A DNA stretch of 64,000 nt from Atrichornis clamosus (lineage: Eukaryota > Chordata > Aves > Passeriformes > Menuridae): contig WBMZ01009454.1 of assembly GCA_013400975.1 (NCBI GenBank), positions 1 to 64,000 of the forward strand. The letters run 5' to 3'. Positions 49,301-62,689 of this stretch are shown here, piece after piece (the first letter of the stretch is position 1; each line of letters opens with the position of its first letter). Position numbers and translations under genes: made by a program. The notes beneath the pieces are model-generated. The model searched no databases, was not told the DNA's origin, and saw nothing but the letters and a program-made list of their open reading frames with translations.

Positions 49301-51543
49301 CTAGTTTTATACTTTTTTTTTTTTAAGATAATCCTGAAAACATTAAGTAAAACTGCTCATTATTGGAAACCAATTACTTGCAACCTCAGGCAACTACATC
49401 AATTACTTTTTTTTTATCTTGGGGCTCCCTAACTTTTTTCCAATTCAATTGCTAAGTTGAAATAATTCCTCAATCTTGAATTATCCTCAGCCTCCAGTAT
49501 CTATGCAGTTGGTATGAAATTTGGAAAATATTTCCTGAAAAAGAGGGTTGGTAATTGCCTGCTGAGGAAAATAAGTGGTTACCTCAAAATGTATTTTCCT
49601 GCTTCTTCCTTTTTTTAATTTTCCCGTGAACCATTTCCTTAAATCAGAGTTAGTAACCAGGACATGCAAACAGTAACCCATCTACTTATCAGTGGGGATT
49701 TCTAACTATACATTTGCTTGGGCATTCAAGCTACGTGGCAGCTCTCAGATGCTTATTGATTTTACTGCATTAAAATAGATGGTTTTGTTTAGCACTGAAA
49801 AAGTGAACAATTTTTCTGACACCAACCACTTGTTTAATAGTCTTGGAATAATCTATATTTCATTAAAATGATGACTTATAACACCCAAGTACTCTCCTGT
49901 CTTCTTAACTATTGATTTAAGGCAGTTTAACACTTGTATAGCATATAAAAAATTGGTCTGGACTGGCAGCACTTCTTTGTAAAGTAATTCTTAACTATAT
50001 AAACACCAAATTGGCATATTTTAGAGATGTTCCTCAGATTATTTTCTGGGAAAGCATCTTTCCCACCTAAACAGAGTCAGTATTTTTCTTTTTTTTAAAG
50101 CCTCATAAAACTTTTAGGTAAGTAGAAGTTACCACAATCAATATTCATAGCATGATTTATAGGAGAAAGAAGCTTTCCACTAAATCCTGACCGTAAACTC
50201 AGTACTGTAAAGTATTTAGTACAGTAATCCATCTCATAGATATTTTAAACTGGGCATTAATGGTGCTCGAAAGTCGAGTGACAGTGAATCAGCTGTATTA
50301 AGAAGTAGTTAGGAACTTTATTACTGGAAATGAATCAAACATACCTAAGACCTTCACCCCTTTATTCTCCAATCAGTGACTTCTTATTTTCCCATATTTT
50401 TTCCTGATCACTGTCTTAGCTGCTGATATTGCTAAAGCCTTGCTTTGACATGGTGGAATAGATTCATCCTCCTTGAGCTTACAGGAAGGCAAACAGCAGA
50501 AAGAAAGAAGCAGGTTTCAAACATAATCTGGTTAAAGAGCAGCAAGCAGATACTCCCCTGCTATTGTCATCCCATTTCAATTCACCTGAAGAAATCAAAC
50601 CAGACTCAGTTAAGAGATTGCAAAATTATTTTCACAGAAGTCATCTGTGAAAACCCAAAAGAATGCACAGGAATTTCCACTGGAGGAATTAGCCACTCCC
50701 ACACTTAGGATAATACCCCAAATATGTTGCTCTCTTCCCTCAAAGATTGGTGTCTTAATTCAATAGCCGGATTTAGTAATCTTAAAAGAGTAGTTTCAAA
50801 CCTGTTGCTCTTTCACAGGGTAGCTACTGTTGCAAAGGGGAAAAATATTCTCTACAACTGAAACAGCATTTTGTAGACAGATATTTTTACTACTTCTCAA
50901 GACATAGAAACAGTTACTTCCTCCTATTGCCCATCCAGGAAGAGAAACGAGGGGTAAAAACCAGTTCATTTTAAGTAGAAAAATATTATGACTGAAAAAT
51001 GCGTAGAAATAGCCAGATGTGATTTGGAACCTTTTTCCTTCTAAATAGGACTTCAAAATGATGACAGGTCTGAGAGACAGTAGAGTGATAATATTATTTT
51101 AGCTTTTCAGAGAAGAACATCAGAGTACAGAGACTTAAAGTCAAGCAACAGCCACTTACTCTTTGAGAAATCTATAGGCAGAAATTACTGTTGTGTTCTA
51201 ATCACCTAAGATATATTTTCAACTTTCCTGGACAAACAGTCACACACTTTTCTCCAGTGCAATGGAGAAGCACAATATCAGCAATTCTTCTGCCACATGA
51301 TCTTACACTTACACTTGCATGCTTTCAGTAGGTCTGATGCTATCTTAATGCACAAGATGTAATCAGATAAACAGGGCTGCTCATACAATGCAGTTTGGAA
51401 AATTCTGGGAAGAATTAACCCTGTTGCACAAGAGCTGAAGAAATGCAGAAGGAATACAACCAAAGGGGCACAACCAGCGTGACTCATGAAATTCACTCCA
51501 ATGCACCATTTTTACATCCATCAGCTGATGAGAACAGAGCAGG
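46396..51543. other. unique AT-rich DNA, no gene seen
   Basis: About 5 kb without a recognised repeat or gene. The longest frames are under 90 codons. A small tandem repeat is present at 46776-46814, and a T run lies at about 49313-49324. Confidence 0.5.
46776..46814 (+). repeat. short tandem repeat, 10-bp unit
   Basis: 'cttacatagt' occurs twice in tandem (46785-46804), flanked on both sides by 'gtacatagt', giving four copies of the word 'acatagt' in about 40 bp. Confidence 0.85.
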
Positions 51544-52276
51544 TGTGGTGTCCCACCCCTAAGGGAGTACTCAAGGTCTGTGGATCCTCATGATTGAAAG
51601 GAATGACAAAAGTCAGAAGGTCTGCAAACGCTTGCAAAGTTTTATCAGTAAATTACACGCTTATCATGGAAATTGGTATAAGTTAGTCCCTGATGTCCTC
51701 GTATAAGTACATGGCAGTGGGGTTTGGATAAAGGGATAGGTAAGAAGGGAAGAGAGAGATGGATTAAAGAGGGGAAAAGAGTGAAAAAAAAAGAAAGGAA
51801 GAGAGACATCACCAGTCCTGGTTTCAGCATTGATCCAGCTGATGGGGTGTCCAAGGTCCTGGGTACATTTTACAGATAAGTTTACCCCACCCTGGAGATG
51901 AGTTTCTTGCTTTTTATGAAAATCTCTTATCACGAACAGTCCACTCTTCTGGACCTTTCTGGAAATAGGTCAGAGGGTTTCAGGGATCTTGGGTAGTCTT
52001 CATCCTCCCCTTAAATCCACGTCCACTTCTCAGCCTCTTTCCTGCACCTGCACTGTGCTGTGTTGTGTTTATCTCCAGGAAAAAGAACAAGAATATTTGT
52101 CTTGGAGAAGTGCTGCCCTACCTCCATATTGCCTCTGTTCCAGCCACATCCTGTCCTTTCTCACAGTGTGTTCTTACAAATAATCCTTGACTAGCTCCAC
52201 ATCTATCCATCTATCTGTGTTTGGGACACGGACATTGGCTCCCTTATCTTCTAGGCTTCTACAGAAAGGCACAACA
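51544..52276 (-). mobile_element. probable solo LTR, family D
   Basis: A 733-bp block that on the minus strand starts TGTTGTGCCTTTCTGTAG and ends GGGGTGGGACACCACA, so it has TG...CA ends and a typical LTR length. It is less AT-rich than its flanks. It contains a long pyrimidine tract (minus strand, complement of about 51725-51805) and GATA-type repeats near 52203-52217. A 5-bp word 'caggt' occurs at 51540-51544 and 52275-52279. It overlaps the proposed ends by one or two bases and may be the target-site duplication with slightly misplaced termini. No PBS follows on the minus strand below 51544, so it would be a solo LTR. I do not recognise the family with certainty. Confidence 0.5.
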
Positions 52277-54663
52277 GGTTCAAGTTACCCAAGTGGGCTT
52301 TATGAAAATCATAGACATTACAATGATGACCCCTGTACTAAACTAATGTAATGAAGTTATTCAATATTACTTCTCCAACCAGTCACAATGAAAATTAACA
52401 AATTTAATTCCTATGTTTTCTACTTACTATAAGAAAAGCATGTGAAGTATGTTTTCCTGAATTTAGCTCAGTAAGTGAGGGTTGTATTAATAACACAAAA
52501 ATAACACTTTGTAGAGTATGCACATCTGAAACATAAGGACATAATTGGGTAAAATGTAAAAAAATCAGGCAAAGCACACACCACAAATGTGTGTAAATTA
52601 TGCATCAACCTTCATGAAATATTTAAGAAAAAATAATGCATACATATAATGTGGCTATATAATACTATATAGTCATAATATAGACTATATACATATACAG
52701 ACTATATATGTTATAAAAGTTCACTTCCTTCTTTTGACCATTTGATGGAGGTAAATGGAATTGCAACATGCTCAGACTCTTTCCTCATAAGATTTGCTTG
52801 GTTTTTAACATCTATCCTGTGTAACTGCTTTGGTGTCCACTAATTCTGGCCCTCACTGTCAGGTAAATCAGGCACCTCCTCCCTCAGCAGGGCTCCTTTT
52901 CTATTGTGTGGCCCACATTTTATCTGGTGGAAACCTGATGCGTAAGGAAACAATGGGGCAACGTTGTGTCTGTGCCTTGGCTTTATAGAGGAAGAAAAGA
53001 GATAAGATTAGTTTCTACCTCGAGGTCCTTACATGTAGATGTCTGTGTGAAGATGTCAACGCGTAAACAAAGAATCTCAGTTTCTGTCATAACCAGTGGA
53101 GAGCAAGATTCACTCCCTTATCCATTTGGGACAGGTGGTTTGACTGAGGGTTTACAGGAAACCCAAGTGACTCTGAAGCAGCGTCTGTAGGGCTGGGAGG
53201 TTGTCTCAGAGCAGTTCAGATGGTACCACAGGACTATGTTTAGGTAACTGAATAACACGCCTAATTAGTTAAGCCTAGAGCACAATTCCAGCACCCCTAA
53301 AATAAACATCTACACTTGTCTAAACCACTAATCAGACTCCAGTGACTGATTAGAGCTCCTTTGAGTAAAGTTGCACATCTGGTACAGAAGTAGGTACCTC
53401 ACCTTAGATGCCTTAATCTCTCACTGAATCTGCTTTTTGTATAGAACAGGGGCTGAGAACATGAGGATCATGCAGATGTAGTATAGCCTACATGCATACT
53501 ACCCAAAAACCTTTCTCCATGACCCGGTGCAGAGACCTGAATGAAAGCATATGTCAGCTCTGAATAAGCTCCTCTGGGACCCCGTAGTAGGATAACCATA
53601 ATAGTATCATGCTCTTCCAGGGTTTGTATGTCAAGTTTCTCATTCAGAGCTTGTTCAGGTGTGTCTCACACTACACTATACCTTTCTGATATACCCTGAA
53701 TGCCTTTCAGTAGTGTGTTAAGTGATGTAGCTAACATCTGTCACACGTAATTTGTCCTCTCTTTTTAACTCCCCAAGGGAGGCATTACGCATGCAGTGTA
53801 GCGTTTTGTTTTAGTTAAGAATTCCTGCTTGCTGTTTGCACATAAAAGATGCCAGGCCAGAGTCGCTGTAAGATGAGGGTATCCTGCTGCGAATTCAGAG
53901 CTCTGAGTTTTTACCCTATTTTAAACCTTTACAAAAGGCTGACCTTCTGCTTAGCCATTTGTGAGTGACTTCTTATGTACCGTAGTCACAAGTGTTTTAC
54001 TACTCACAATGTTTTCTCTGCTTGCCTGACTGAGAACACTAATATGCCATTAATTAGCAGTTTGCTGAAAGGTGGTAAGACCTTCTGACTTCTTGACCCA
54101 TCTGTGATGGTTGCTGTGCATACAGTGGGAAAGCAGGAGCCAAAACTCCTCTTGTGAAAGGAAGAGAGAACAGAAAGCTTTGCAATGACCCTAATTTTGT
54201 GTCACAGCATGTTCCAAGCTACCATACTGGGTTTGGAAATATCTCTACAAAATGTACATTTTAAATAAAACCTCTGTTCCCATTTGGGTTTTGGAGTTTT
54301 TTTTTTGTTTTGTTTTTGTTTTTTTTTTTAATTTTGTTTTGTTTTGTTTTTTTCTTTTTACTGCTATTATGTGTAATATTAAAACATATAAATGATAGAC
54401 ACAGAATTTAAAAAAATGGTAAATATTGTAAGTGTAACAGATCTAAAGAGAGAAACCTCACTCTTCTGAGCTCACCAAGTAAATCTGGAGACTTTCATGC
54501 TTTCCAGGAACATCTATATATTATGTGAAATTAATTTCTGACCCATTTCAAACTTACTCTGCTACAGATCTAAATTAATTAAAATTTAATAAAGTCCTGT
54601 AACCTTCAGGAAAGTGAAATCATGTAACTTGATGTTGGATCCTGTCCTACCTGACAGAATTTT
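52277..54663. other. unique DNA with AT-rich and T/G simple repeats
   Basis: A palindrome-rich TA stretch with repeated 'actatata' words at about 52640-52712 and a T/TTTTG tract at 54298-54357. No gene is seen. Confidence 0.5.
54298..54357 (+). repeat. poly(T)/(TTTTG)n simple repeat
   Basis: Runs of T interspersed with single G give several TTTTG units. Low-complexity sequence. Confidence 0.9.
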
Positions 54664-54772
54664 CATAGAAACATAGAATGGTTTGTATTGGGAGGAACCT
54701 TAAAGATCATTTCGTTCTGACTCCCCTGCCGGGACACCTTCTACTAGACCAGGTTGTTCAGGGCCCCATCCA
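54664..54772 (-). mobile_element. CR1 LINE fragment, 3' end
   Basis: A very short antisense CR1 tail: 'catagaaacatagaatgg' (two tail 8-mers in complement), 'gaggaaccttaaagatcatt', 'gccgggacaccttctactag', 'accaggttgttcagggcccc' and 'atccaca'. The 5' truncation leaves only about 110 bp. Confidence 0.92.
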
Positions 54773-57700
54773 CATGTTTATGACTATATATGCAAAATCA
54801 TACTTGAAAGGAAGAGGTTCCAGTGACTATGAATTTAAACTTTCTTAGAAGTTTCTTTTTTGTACCTATGCAAAGTCTTGTTCTTTTTCTGAGCATCCAG
54901 TGGAATAATTTCCTACTAGTCCACTGCTGTAACCCCCTCTTTCTGCATCAGAGGATGGTTTGAGAGGGAAAGAGATTAAAAAGTTGATTGTTGTCTTTTT
55001 GCGTATGATTCACGGGGATTTATAATATAGTTTCCTGAATGATAACTCTGTCCTTTAGAATGAGCTGACATTTAAAAAATAATAAAAGTTCAATTCTCCC
55101 ACATCCACACCTACCTGTATTCCAGGAAAAAACTCCTCTTCTGCAGTTAAGATTCATATAAAAATTAGACCCCATCAACCCAGAGCCGTTTGCTTTTTTA
55201 AGAATTCATAACCAACTCTGCAGCTGAGTGTAGGCAGCAAAAGGTTTATGCAGGTCTGCTCCATCTCTCTATACTGAAGTTCTCCCTACCTTTTAACCTC
55301 CCTAAAATGGGAAGGGAGGAGAAAATACAGTCAAGGTCTTCTGCCTGCTCTTCTCAGTATAATGAATCCTCCCCCATGTTCATTTAGTTCATCCCCTCTA
55401 TAAAAATGACATTTTCAATCAAAGCATTGTACTCCTTCCAAAGACATTAAGGCAAATGACAGAACTTGAGCTGAAATGACAAGGACAAGCCAGTGCAAGG
55501 TAAGGGTAGTTTCTAAAGTGGATGATTGAAAACAAATACATACTAGGACTTTGTCCAAGGACTCTTAGCAAATTGTTCCTACAGAGAACTTGATCTTGGA
55601 TCAGGATAGGAGAAAAAATAGGTAGTGAACCAGAAAACTGCCACTTTGTTTTCTGCTTTGCTTTTCTTGCTCACTTGCCATGAGTAGTTCTGCTTCTAAT
55701 TTATGGGGTTTGAACTTTCATGTGCTCAAAGTCCAGAGAAATTTTAGAAGCTGGTATCAGGAATTGAAGTTTAGTCTGCAACCAGGGAGAGATTTTGGTC
55801 TCTCAGAATGAGAGTAACAGGAATAGTCATAGGGAATGGGTGGATTAATAAACAGATAATCAAAACTTCCTTTAGGAAGAACATGTCTGATGCCTACACA
55901 CTGCCAGAATTAGGAACTTATCTGAAGACCTGAGTTCAATGCCTACACAGAAATTAGGACTCACATACCAATACTGCTGGTTTTTACCAGGTGACATTCT
56001 CCCACACCTCCTGTTTGCTCTGTTCTAAATAGATGATAAACTGATTTTTTTGGCATCTCCCTCACATTAACATTGTAGCACACTTTACAAATTCAACAAG
56101 GCTTACTTTTTGCTAAAACCTGCAAAATTCCATTTCCTTTTGCTATTATAAAATATTTATTACCAAGAGCCATAAATTAAACTGTGTTTTTTTAATCTGC
56201 AGTATGACATATTTTTCACATGCTTCCTCTCCCACAGAAATCAAGTTCCTGGATCTTAGCGTATTCCTCTATTTCTCTATTTTAAAATATCACTTCACAA
56301 AATGTAAGTTGCTTTCAACCCAATTTATCATAGAGCTGGAGTTCTCAAATAGTTATTGTGTTTCTAGAGTTTTCTTGAGAAAAATATCCAGAACAGCAAC
56401 AACAATAAAGCCTCCCACCCCCAGAAACAGCTTTATATTCTTAGAAAATAGCATTAGTTGATCAAAAGATATAGATCTATAGAAAGTGCAGTATTGATTA
56501 TATACAGATAAATAAGCTTCCCTGTAAACAGACTAAATGTGGGCTTTAACCGTGTTATAATCTTCAAAGGCACTTAATATCAACAATGTATGATTGAAAA
56601 TACCAGATATTGTCTCTGTATCTGAACTATTTTTTTTTAATCTCCATTGCACTCATCAGAGACCTGCATGGACATTTATCACTTTGCAGACAGAACTTGA
56701 AGCCCTGATTCTGTCCTTGCATTTTGGAACTGTCTCCTTTAAAGGAGACATTTTTTCTCCTGAGCTATATAAAAGCAATAAAAGTAGACAATGCATGGGA
56801 AAAGGGTGACACTTTGTGGCTATGCAAGAGAACTAAGGTCCCTTCATCGTTTTATGTATCATTAATTTTGTGTCTGTCTTCCTGATGCCATTAAAATTTA
56901 AAGGTGACAAAAGTAGGATGGACTTTGACCAAAATTATACACACTTATTTATAAAAGCAGAACAAGACCTCCAAACCAAGAGATCACGAGAACAGTTTTG
57001 AGGACATGCTTCTGAAAACACAGCTAAACAAGTTGCTCTAAGGGTTAGCACAAGTTCTGTTGAAAGTCCATCACATTCTGTTCAGGTACATTAGCAAAAA
57101 TCAATTTAGGAAATAAAACTTTGGGGAAGATTTTACCTCTCCCAAACCCAAGCTAACTCCCTTCCTTTCTAGAGAAAGCTATTTTCTAAAAACCTTCTTA
57201 TGAGCTCAGCCACTCTTACCAGAGCTTTCATTTTATGAAAAATAATTAAAGGATCACTCTGCAGAAAATTTGGTCTGTAACCCATAATTGCTAAAATTCA
57301 TCAATGACTAAATCCAGATTTACCTATGAAAAATGAGTGATAGAAATTATGCTGTTGATTTAAAAAACATTCATACAAGACAAAGTAGTGAAGGCTAAAG
57401 AAAACTATCAATCCTGTACTGATCAAATCCAATGTTATCAGCTGCACCTTGATTGCCATCTGTTCTGCATTTGTAGGAGTTATGAAATGCTAAACAGTGT
57501 GAAAAGGAAGATATGAGCCTTTCAACTACTTGCACTCTTCACACATTTTCTTTTCATTGGGTCAATGTACTAAATGCTGTCTCTAGGCCACCAGGGTGCC
57601 CAGATATTTTCACTTTGGTAGTTAAGAGATCTACTGGTGAGTCTTACTCCACCTCACTTGATAAGTTCATGCTGGAATGATGCAAGGCACATACACTAGG

Positions 57701-57837
57701 TATTAACTGATGTGAACATTTCTTTAAAAGGGTAGCTTTCCAGTTTCTTGTGCCACTGGTAGGACCATTTGAGCTGGTTATGATGCAGCTTTACTGGAAA
57801 TCTCATTTGGCTCAAGTGATAGAACTGCCTCTCCAAA

Positions 57838-57842
57838 TATAC

Positions 57843-57873
<31 letters not shown>

Positions 57874-57876
57874 TAC
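57838..57876. repeat. (TA)n microsatellite with CA tail
   Basis: A nearly perfect TA dinucleotide run followed by 'cacacacatac' and then an A run. Confidence 0.95.
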
Positions 57877-58665
57877 AAAAAAAAATATTTGGTGTCAGTG
57901 GCACTGATAGAGAGAGAGCACTCACACTAAATTGATTTTCATGGGTTTATTCCTTCCAGGAATATTACTTCATACTTTGCTTCAAAACACCCATGAAATT
58001 AGTGGCATGGTGAGTCCATTCTGCAGGGATAAAAATTTGGATGCAGAGTGGTTTTTAATGCATTTTACAATTAACATTGTGGAAAGAAGCAGTAGCTGGA
58101 AGTCCTACTTCAAGAGCTCTCTTTTAGCAGATTGTTAACTTTTGAGGAGAAATAAAAGACTATTTGCATAATTATCAAGAGCCAGACTGGGTCCTTGTAA
58201 CAGATTTGGACACCAGACAACAAAATGATGCAGAGCTCTAAATCAGGGTGGAAGCAGTCACCCCCTTCCATACATACACCCGTGGAAGTGTTAATATTGC
58301 TGAGAAGAAAATGATAGGGAGATTAGGTGCCATTCAATCCAACTACTTTTAGGCACTGGCTTTTCCTGCTGAACATTCCAACTGGGTGATTTCCCAGTGC
58401 TCCCTTCATTTGGTCAATGGAAGAGAGGAGGTCCAAGAATGGAGTCATTCAGAGATCCCAGGATTATATCTGGTTTTAATTCAGAGACTGTCTGTGCTGA
58501 AGTACAGGAACATTTGATGTAGGTATCTAAGTGCATGAATAGCTTCAGGCTCTGAGTTCTGGTTTCTCAGAAGGTTAAAAGCCATTTATTTCTCCTCTTT
58601 GCCCTGAAGCATGATTAATTACACACCAGCTTCATTCCCGACACAGGCTTTTCCCATCCTGTTTA

Positions 58666-58689
58666 AGGACCTCCATCACTGGAGGTCCT
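58666..58689. repeat. perfect 10-bp hairpin with 4-nt loop
   Basis: The arm 'aggacctcca', loop 'tcac' and arm 'tggaggtcct' are fully complementary. It stands alone, with no U run after it and no flanking gene. This may be a chance palindrome or the relic of a small inverted duplication. Confidence 0.8.
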
Positions 58690-61600
58690 CACAGTTTCCA
58701 GGCAATCAATCCCAGTCCTGTATTGGAAGGATTTTTGCTGTGCTACTGTTCACATAAAAACTTCACATGCTTGTATTTGGGTGTCCATAGTGCAGGCACG
58801 TCTTCTGTTGTACAAGGTATCTAAGAGTCCACTGCAGTCAGTGGAGCATCAGACAATCTTAATTTCAGTAACCGAAGAAGCTGTTCAGTCATCTTGCTTT
58901 CCATCTTGCTTATTCTCATCACAGTTCTCTTGGTTAATATTTAATAACTGCACACTACTACATCCAAAACCTGAAGTTCCATCATCCCTTACCCAATACT
59001 AGACCTGAAAGAAAATGAATGAATTCACATCTTTTAGAGGCTTTGGGGGTTTCTGCTATAGAAAATAAACCTTAATATTTTCACCATAAAACTTTTTTGG
59101 GTCATGTTTGACACACATTTTTCTCTAACTCTTGGATAGCCTTTCTATAGACCTGCTTCAGCCCTATCTCATCCTGTAACTGGTAGTTGACCTTTTTTTT
59201 TTTTTTAATTTTAACACCTCACACTGTCTCTGCTCACTTAATTTCATTCAATTGTTTCTTTTTGCAAGACTGTTCTACCAATTTTCAAGTTTACTTCCAG
59301 TTCCACTCATTTCATTTAGTGTATCTGTTTCCTCCCTCAGGTTCATATGATCAGCAAGCTGAAAAAATAAACTTTTTTTTTAATTGTTTACAAAGTTAGT
59401 GAATGCATTGACCAGTTACATGGTAGATTTCTTCAAGACTCCACAATTATATTCTTTCTCTTTTGAAATTGATAACTTCTTCATGTGAATCGTTATCAGA
59501 CTCATGTGCTGGTGATTACATGTTTTCATATTTCCATTCCTTGTTAGAATCTTCTGATAGTATGAAACAAACCTTTCCAAAATTAAGGTTTGTTTTTCAC
59601 TATTTACTTTTGCCATCTTAATCCAGAAGGCCTAGATATTGTGTCTTGGAAGAAAATTGCAGTGGTTTGATGCAATATTATAATTTGGTTTTGATCGTTG
59701 CTACTGGTTTGGTCTTTTAATTTTTAAGGTAGATAGTTACTAAAAATGTGAGATCATTTTAACTGGGAATTTATCAAGTCTTTGCAATTTCTTTTTCATT
59801 TCTCTCTTTTTCTTATTCAAAGCAGAAAGCTCAGAAATCTTACCCTTTTATCACTACAGCAGTATTTCCAGACATCTGCTAGTCATTGACCTTTTACAGG
59901 GGAACTTAAGAACAACAAGAACTTGAGTATCAGATCAAGATTTTCCGTGATGTTTCACATGATGCTCAAAGAGTGATTTCTTGTTGCCCTTGATGTCTCA
60001 CACATTGAACTCTATATTGCTTTTTGGTCTTTCTAACTCTCTGTCTACATGTCCATGTTATATTAATACTTTTTTTTATATTTAGGTTCATTTTTATTAA
60101 TCTCAATTTCTATTTCTTGTTTCTTTTTGTATCTGAGTCCAAGCTCTAACCACTTTGTTGTTTCATTAAAATGGTGCCCTTTTTGGGCAACGGAATTGTT
60201 TGCTTATGTACCTGCTTTGTCTTTCTTCAAAGAAATGTCAAGCCTCCTTCAGTCAGCTCTTTTCAATTCATTTTTTCCAGAAGTATAGCTAGAAGTTATC
60301 AAGCACTACTAATGACAGAAAATCTTGCTGCACAGGGCTGTGTCACTTACTATTTTCCTTTTACCCTTTTTATTATTTGTTAAATTTTCTTTCTGAATGA
60401 TACTCAGTCATTTCCTGTTCACAGTGCAGTTATAAGTAATTGCCTCAAAGCTCTGCTCCACTAAATAATTTGCAGCTTTTTTTATGTATTAGAACCTTCA
60501 AATCTTTTTGTTTATCTTCATACTAACATCAGTATACAAATACCCAGGATGTTCAGAGCGTTGAGTATTTTCTTCTTGCCTCTGACATTATAAACCTGAT
60601 GTAAATGAGTCTATCCTCATTTCCCTTGAGGTAAACTGCTCTCCAACCAAAGTGCTCATGAAAGTGACCACACGGGGGTAGAAGGTGCAAGTGTCCACTA
60701 GGTATCCCCATATGTCCACCCTCATTCCTGACGTCACTCTCTGACTCCAGGCTTTTGGTGAGGGAGCCAAACACTCTCCCAAGTTTTTGACCCAGCATCC
60801 AGCTGTAGTTCTGTTCCATGTGGCACTATTTGCTCAGAGTCATTCACATTCATGATTTTGATAACTACAAGAGAACATTAAGACAAAATAGCCTTCTGGT
60901 AGTATCTCATATTCAGGATCTTGGGATTTCAAGTTGTGGAAAAATCAGATCTTTCTGAAATCTAAAATATTTGAGCTGCCTCTTTGTGTTTCTTCTCATA
61001 GACAGTTGCTCTGGATCTCGCATTTCTGAAAGAATGAAGCTTTTTCTACTGTGTCATAAAAACACAATTTTAATCTTCTGTCAGAATAAGCATATCTCTT
61101 CTTGATCTCAAGGTTGCTAGTGAGGATAAAGTGCATGTTATGTACTAAGAAAATTAGCATTCAGCTTCCTTTTTAGGGAATGACTGGGTATATATGAATA
61201 GATCTTAAGCGCTTTGTTTTGTTTGATCTACTCAATTCCCAGAATATGGTAGCTAGCTTTAACATCTTGTGTTACTGGGGAACTGACTAAAAGCAATATG
61301 TCCCAAATATCTCAAAGCATCACTTCCCTTTCAGAAAGAAGTATAGACTGTGTGATTGTACCATTTCAAAGCAAAAAGTGAACATATAAACACATTGTGA
61401 TTTACAAATCAATTGAGTGGGATCTATTTCAAATAATGGCGTTGGCAAAATATACCATTATGTAAAGAAATAAAGAAAAAAAAAAAAAGAATCCCAAATT
61501 GAGGGTATGGTGTGGCTGTCCAAATAAATTCTGATTTGGGAGGGTTTGATTATTTGTACAATCTATCCTGAAGTGTCAGATTATTGCACATTTTGCTGAC

Positions 61601-62689
61601 GAGAAAAAAGGTACTTTTTGATTACGAAAAAAAAAAGCAGCTAAAACTTTTCCTCTTATTTGTTTCTGCACAAGTGGGTACTTGATGTTAATACGGCAAG
61701 AGTTTCCGTGTCACATTACAACTCTAAACTGTCACTATAGAAATTATTCATACAATAAATATAGGTAAATACAGGTGCTTCAGTTATGGGGCTGAGTCTC
61801 CATATTCTCCTTTGAGCTCTCTTCTAAGCTAAACACTTTAATTTGGATGAAGCTTAGACCTGTGGTGTTGACCACATCAAAAATATGCTAACTCTTGCAC
61901 AGACAGAGTGACAAGCAATGTAAAGAATTAAGTAACAGATTCTTAGCTGCAATGTTGACCAACAAGAATTATGTTTCTAACAGCAGATTTGCCTGCTTTT
62001 TACCAAAATTTCATTAAATATGTACTGGTAGGATTTGTCTTTTGTTAGCTGTAGGCTGTGTTTCCACAGCAGCCTCACTGCTGGTGATTGCATTTCCCCT
62101 GCCAGTTCTACATTTTCACCTTTTTCCTTACAAGACTTTCTGTAAAGGTCTTATGGTTTTATAGTCCAGAAGAAAAAAAATTAAAATAGTATCTTTCTGT
62201 AAGATTAATGTGCTGATGTTATTCAGAGAGTTCAACTAGAACAAGGAACTAGAGAGGGAAATGAATGGGAGACTGAGCCTGAAGCATGTTCCTTGGGAAG
62301 GGGACAAGGACTATGGCAGTCTGAACTATGGAACTGCCACAGAAATAAGGATTCAGAAAACTCAAGGGGTTCAGGTCATATGCTGACATTTAAATGCCTT
62401 GTGTCATTTCAGATGCTTGCACACCCTGCATAACCTCCAAAGATCACACATCCCCCATGGGTCCTGCTCTTGACCCCGTGTGAAAGTCTCCTGTACCCCA
62501 AACTATCTCAGAGAGCACAAGGTGCCCATACATGAGCAGCTGAGTCAGACCCCAGGTGTGCAGAGCACCCTCTCCACTTCCTAAATTTCTGTTGTCTTCT
62601 CCAAGTATTATCTAGGCAATAGTGCTGCCTGCAGAGGTGACCACCCACCACTGATATGCCCAGCTTCCAAATTCCTTCCCTTCCCAATT

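Larger units (their letters stand above)
54773..62689. other. unique AT-rich DNA, no supported gene
   Basis: About 7.9 kb with simple repeats (57838-57876; T run 59191-59206; A run 61476-61488) and one hairpin (58666-58689). An 88-codon minus-strand frame (60553-60819) contains a perfect CRE word, TGACGTCA, at 60729-60736. I recognise no family for it. Confidence 0.5.

Noticed and set aside
55900..55990. 'gaagacctgagttcaatgcc' as a second SINE B box
   Set aside because: No A box at the proper distance upstream; likely chance.
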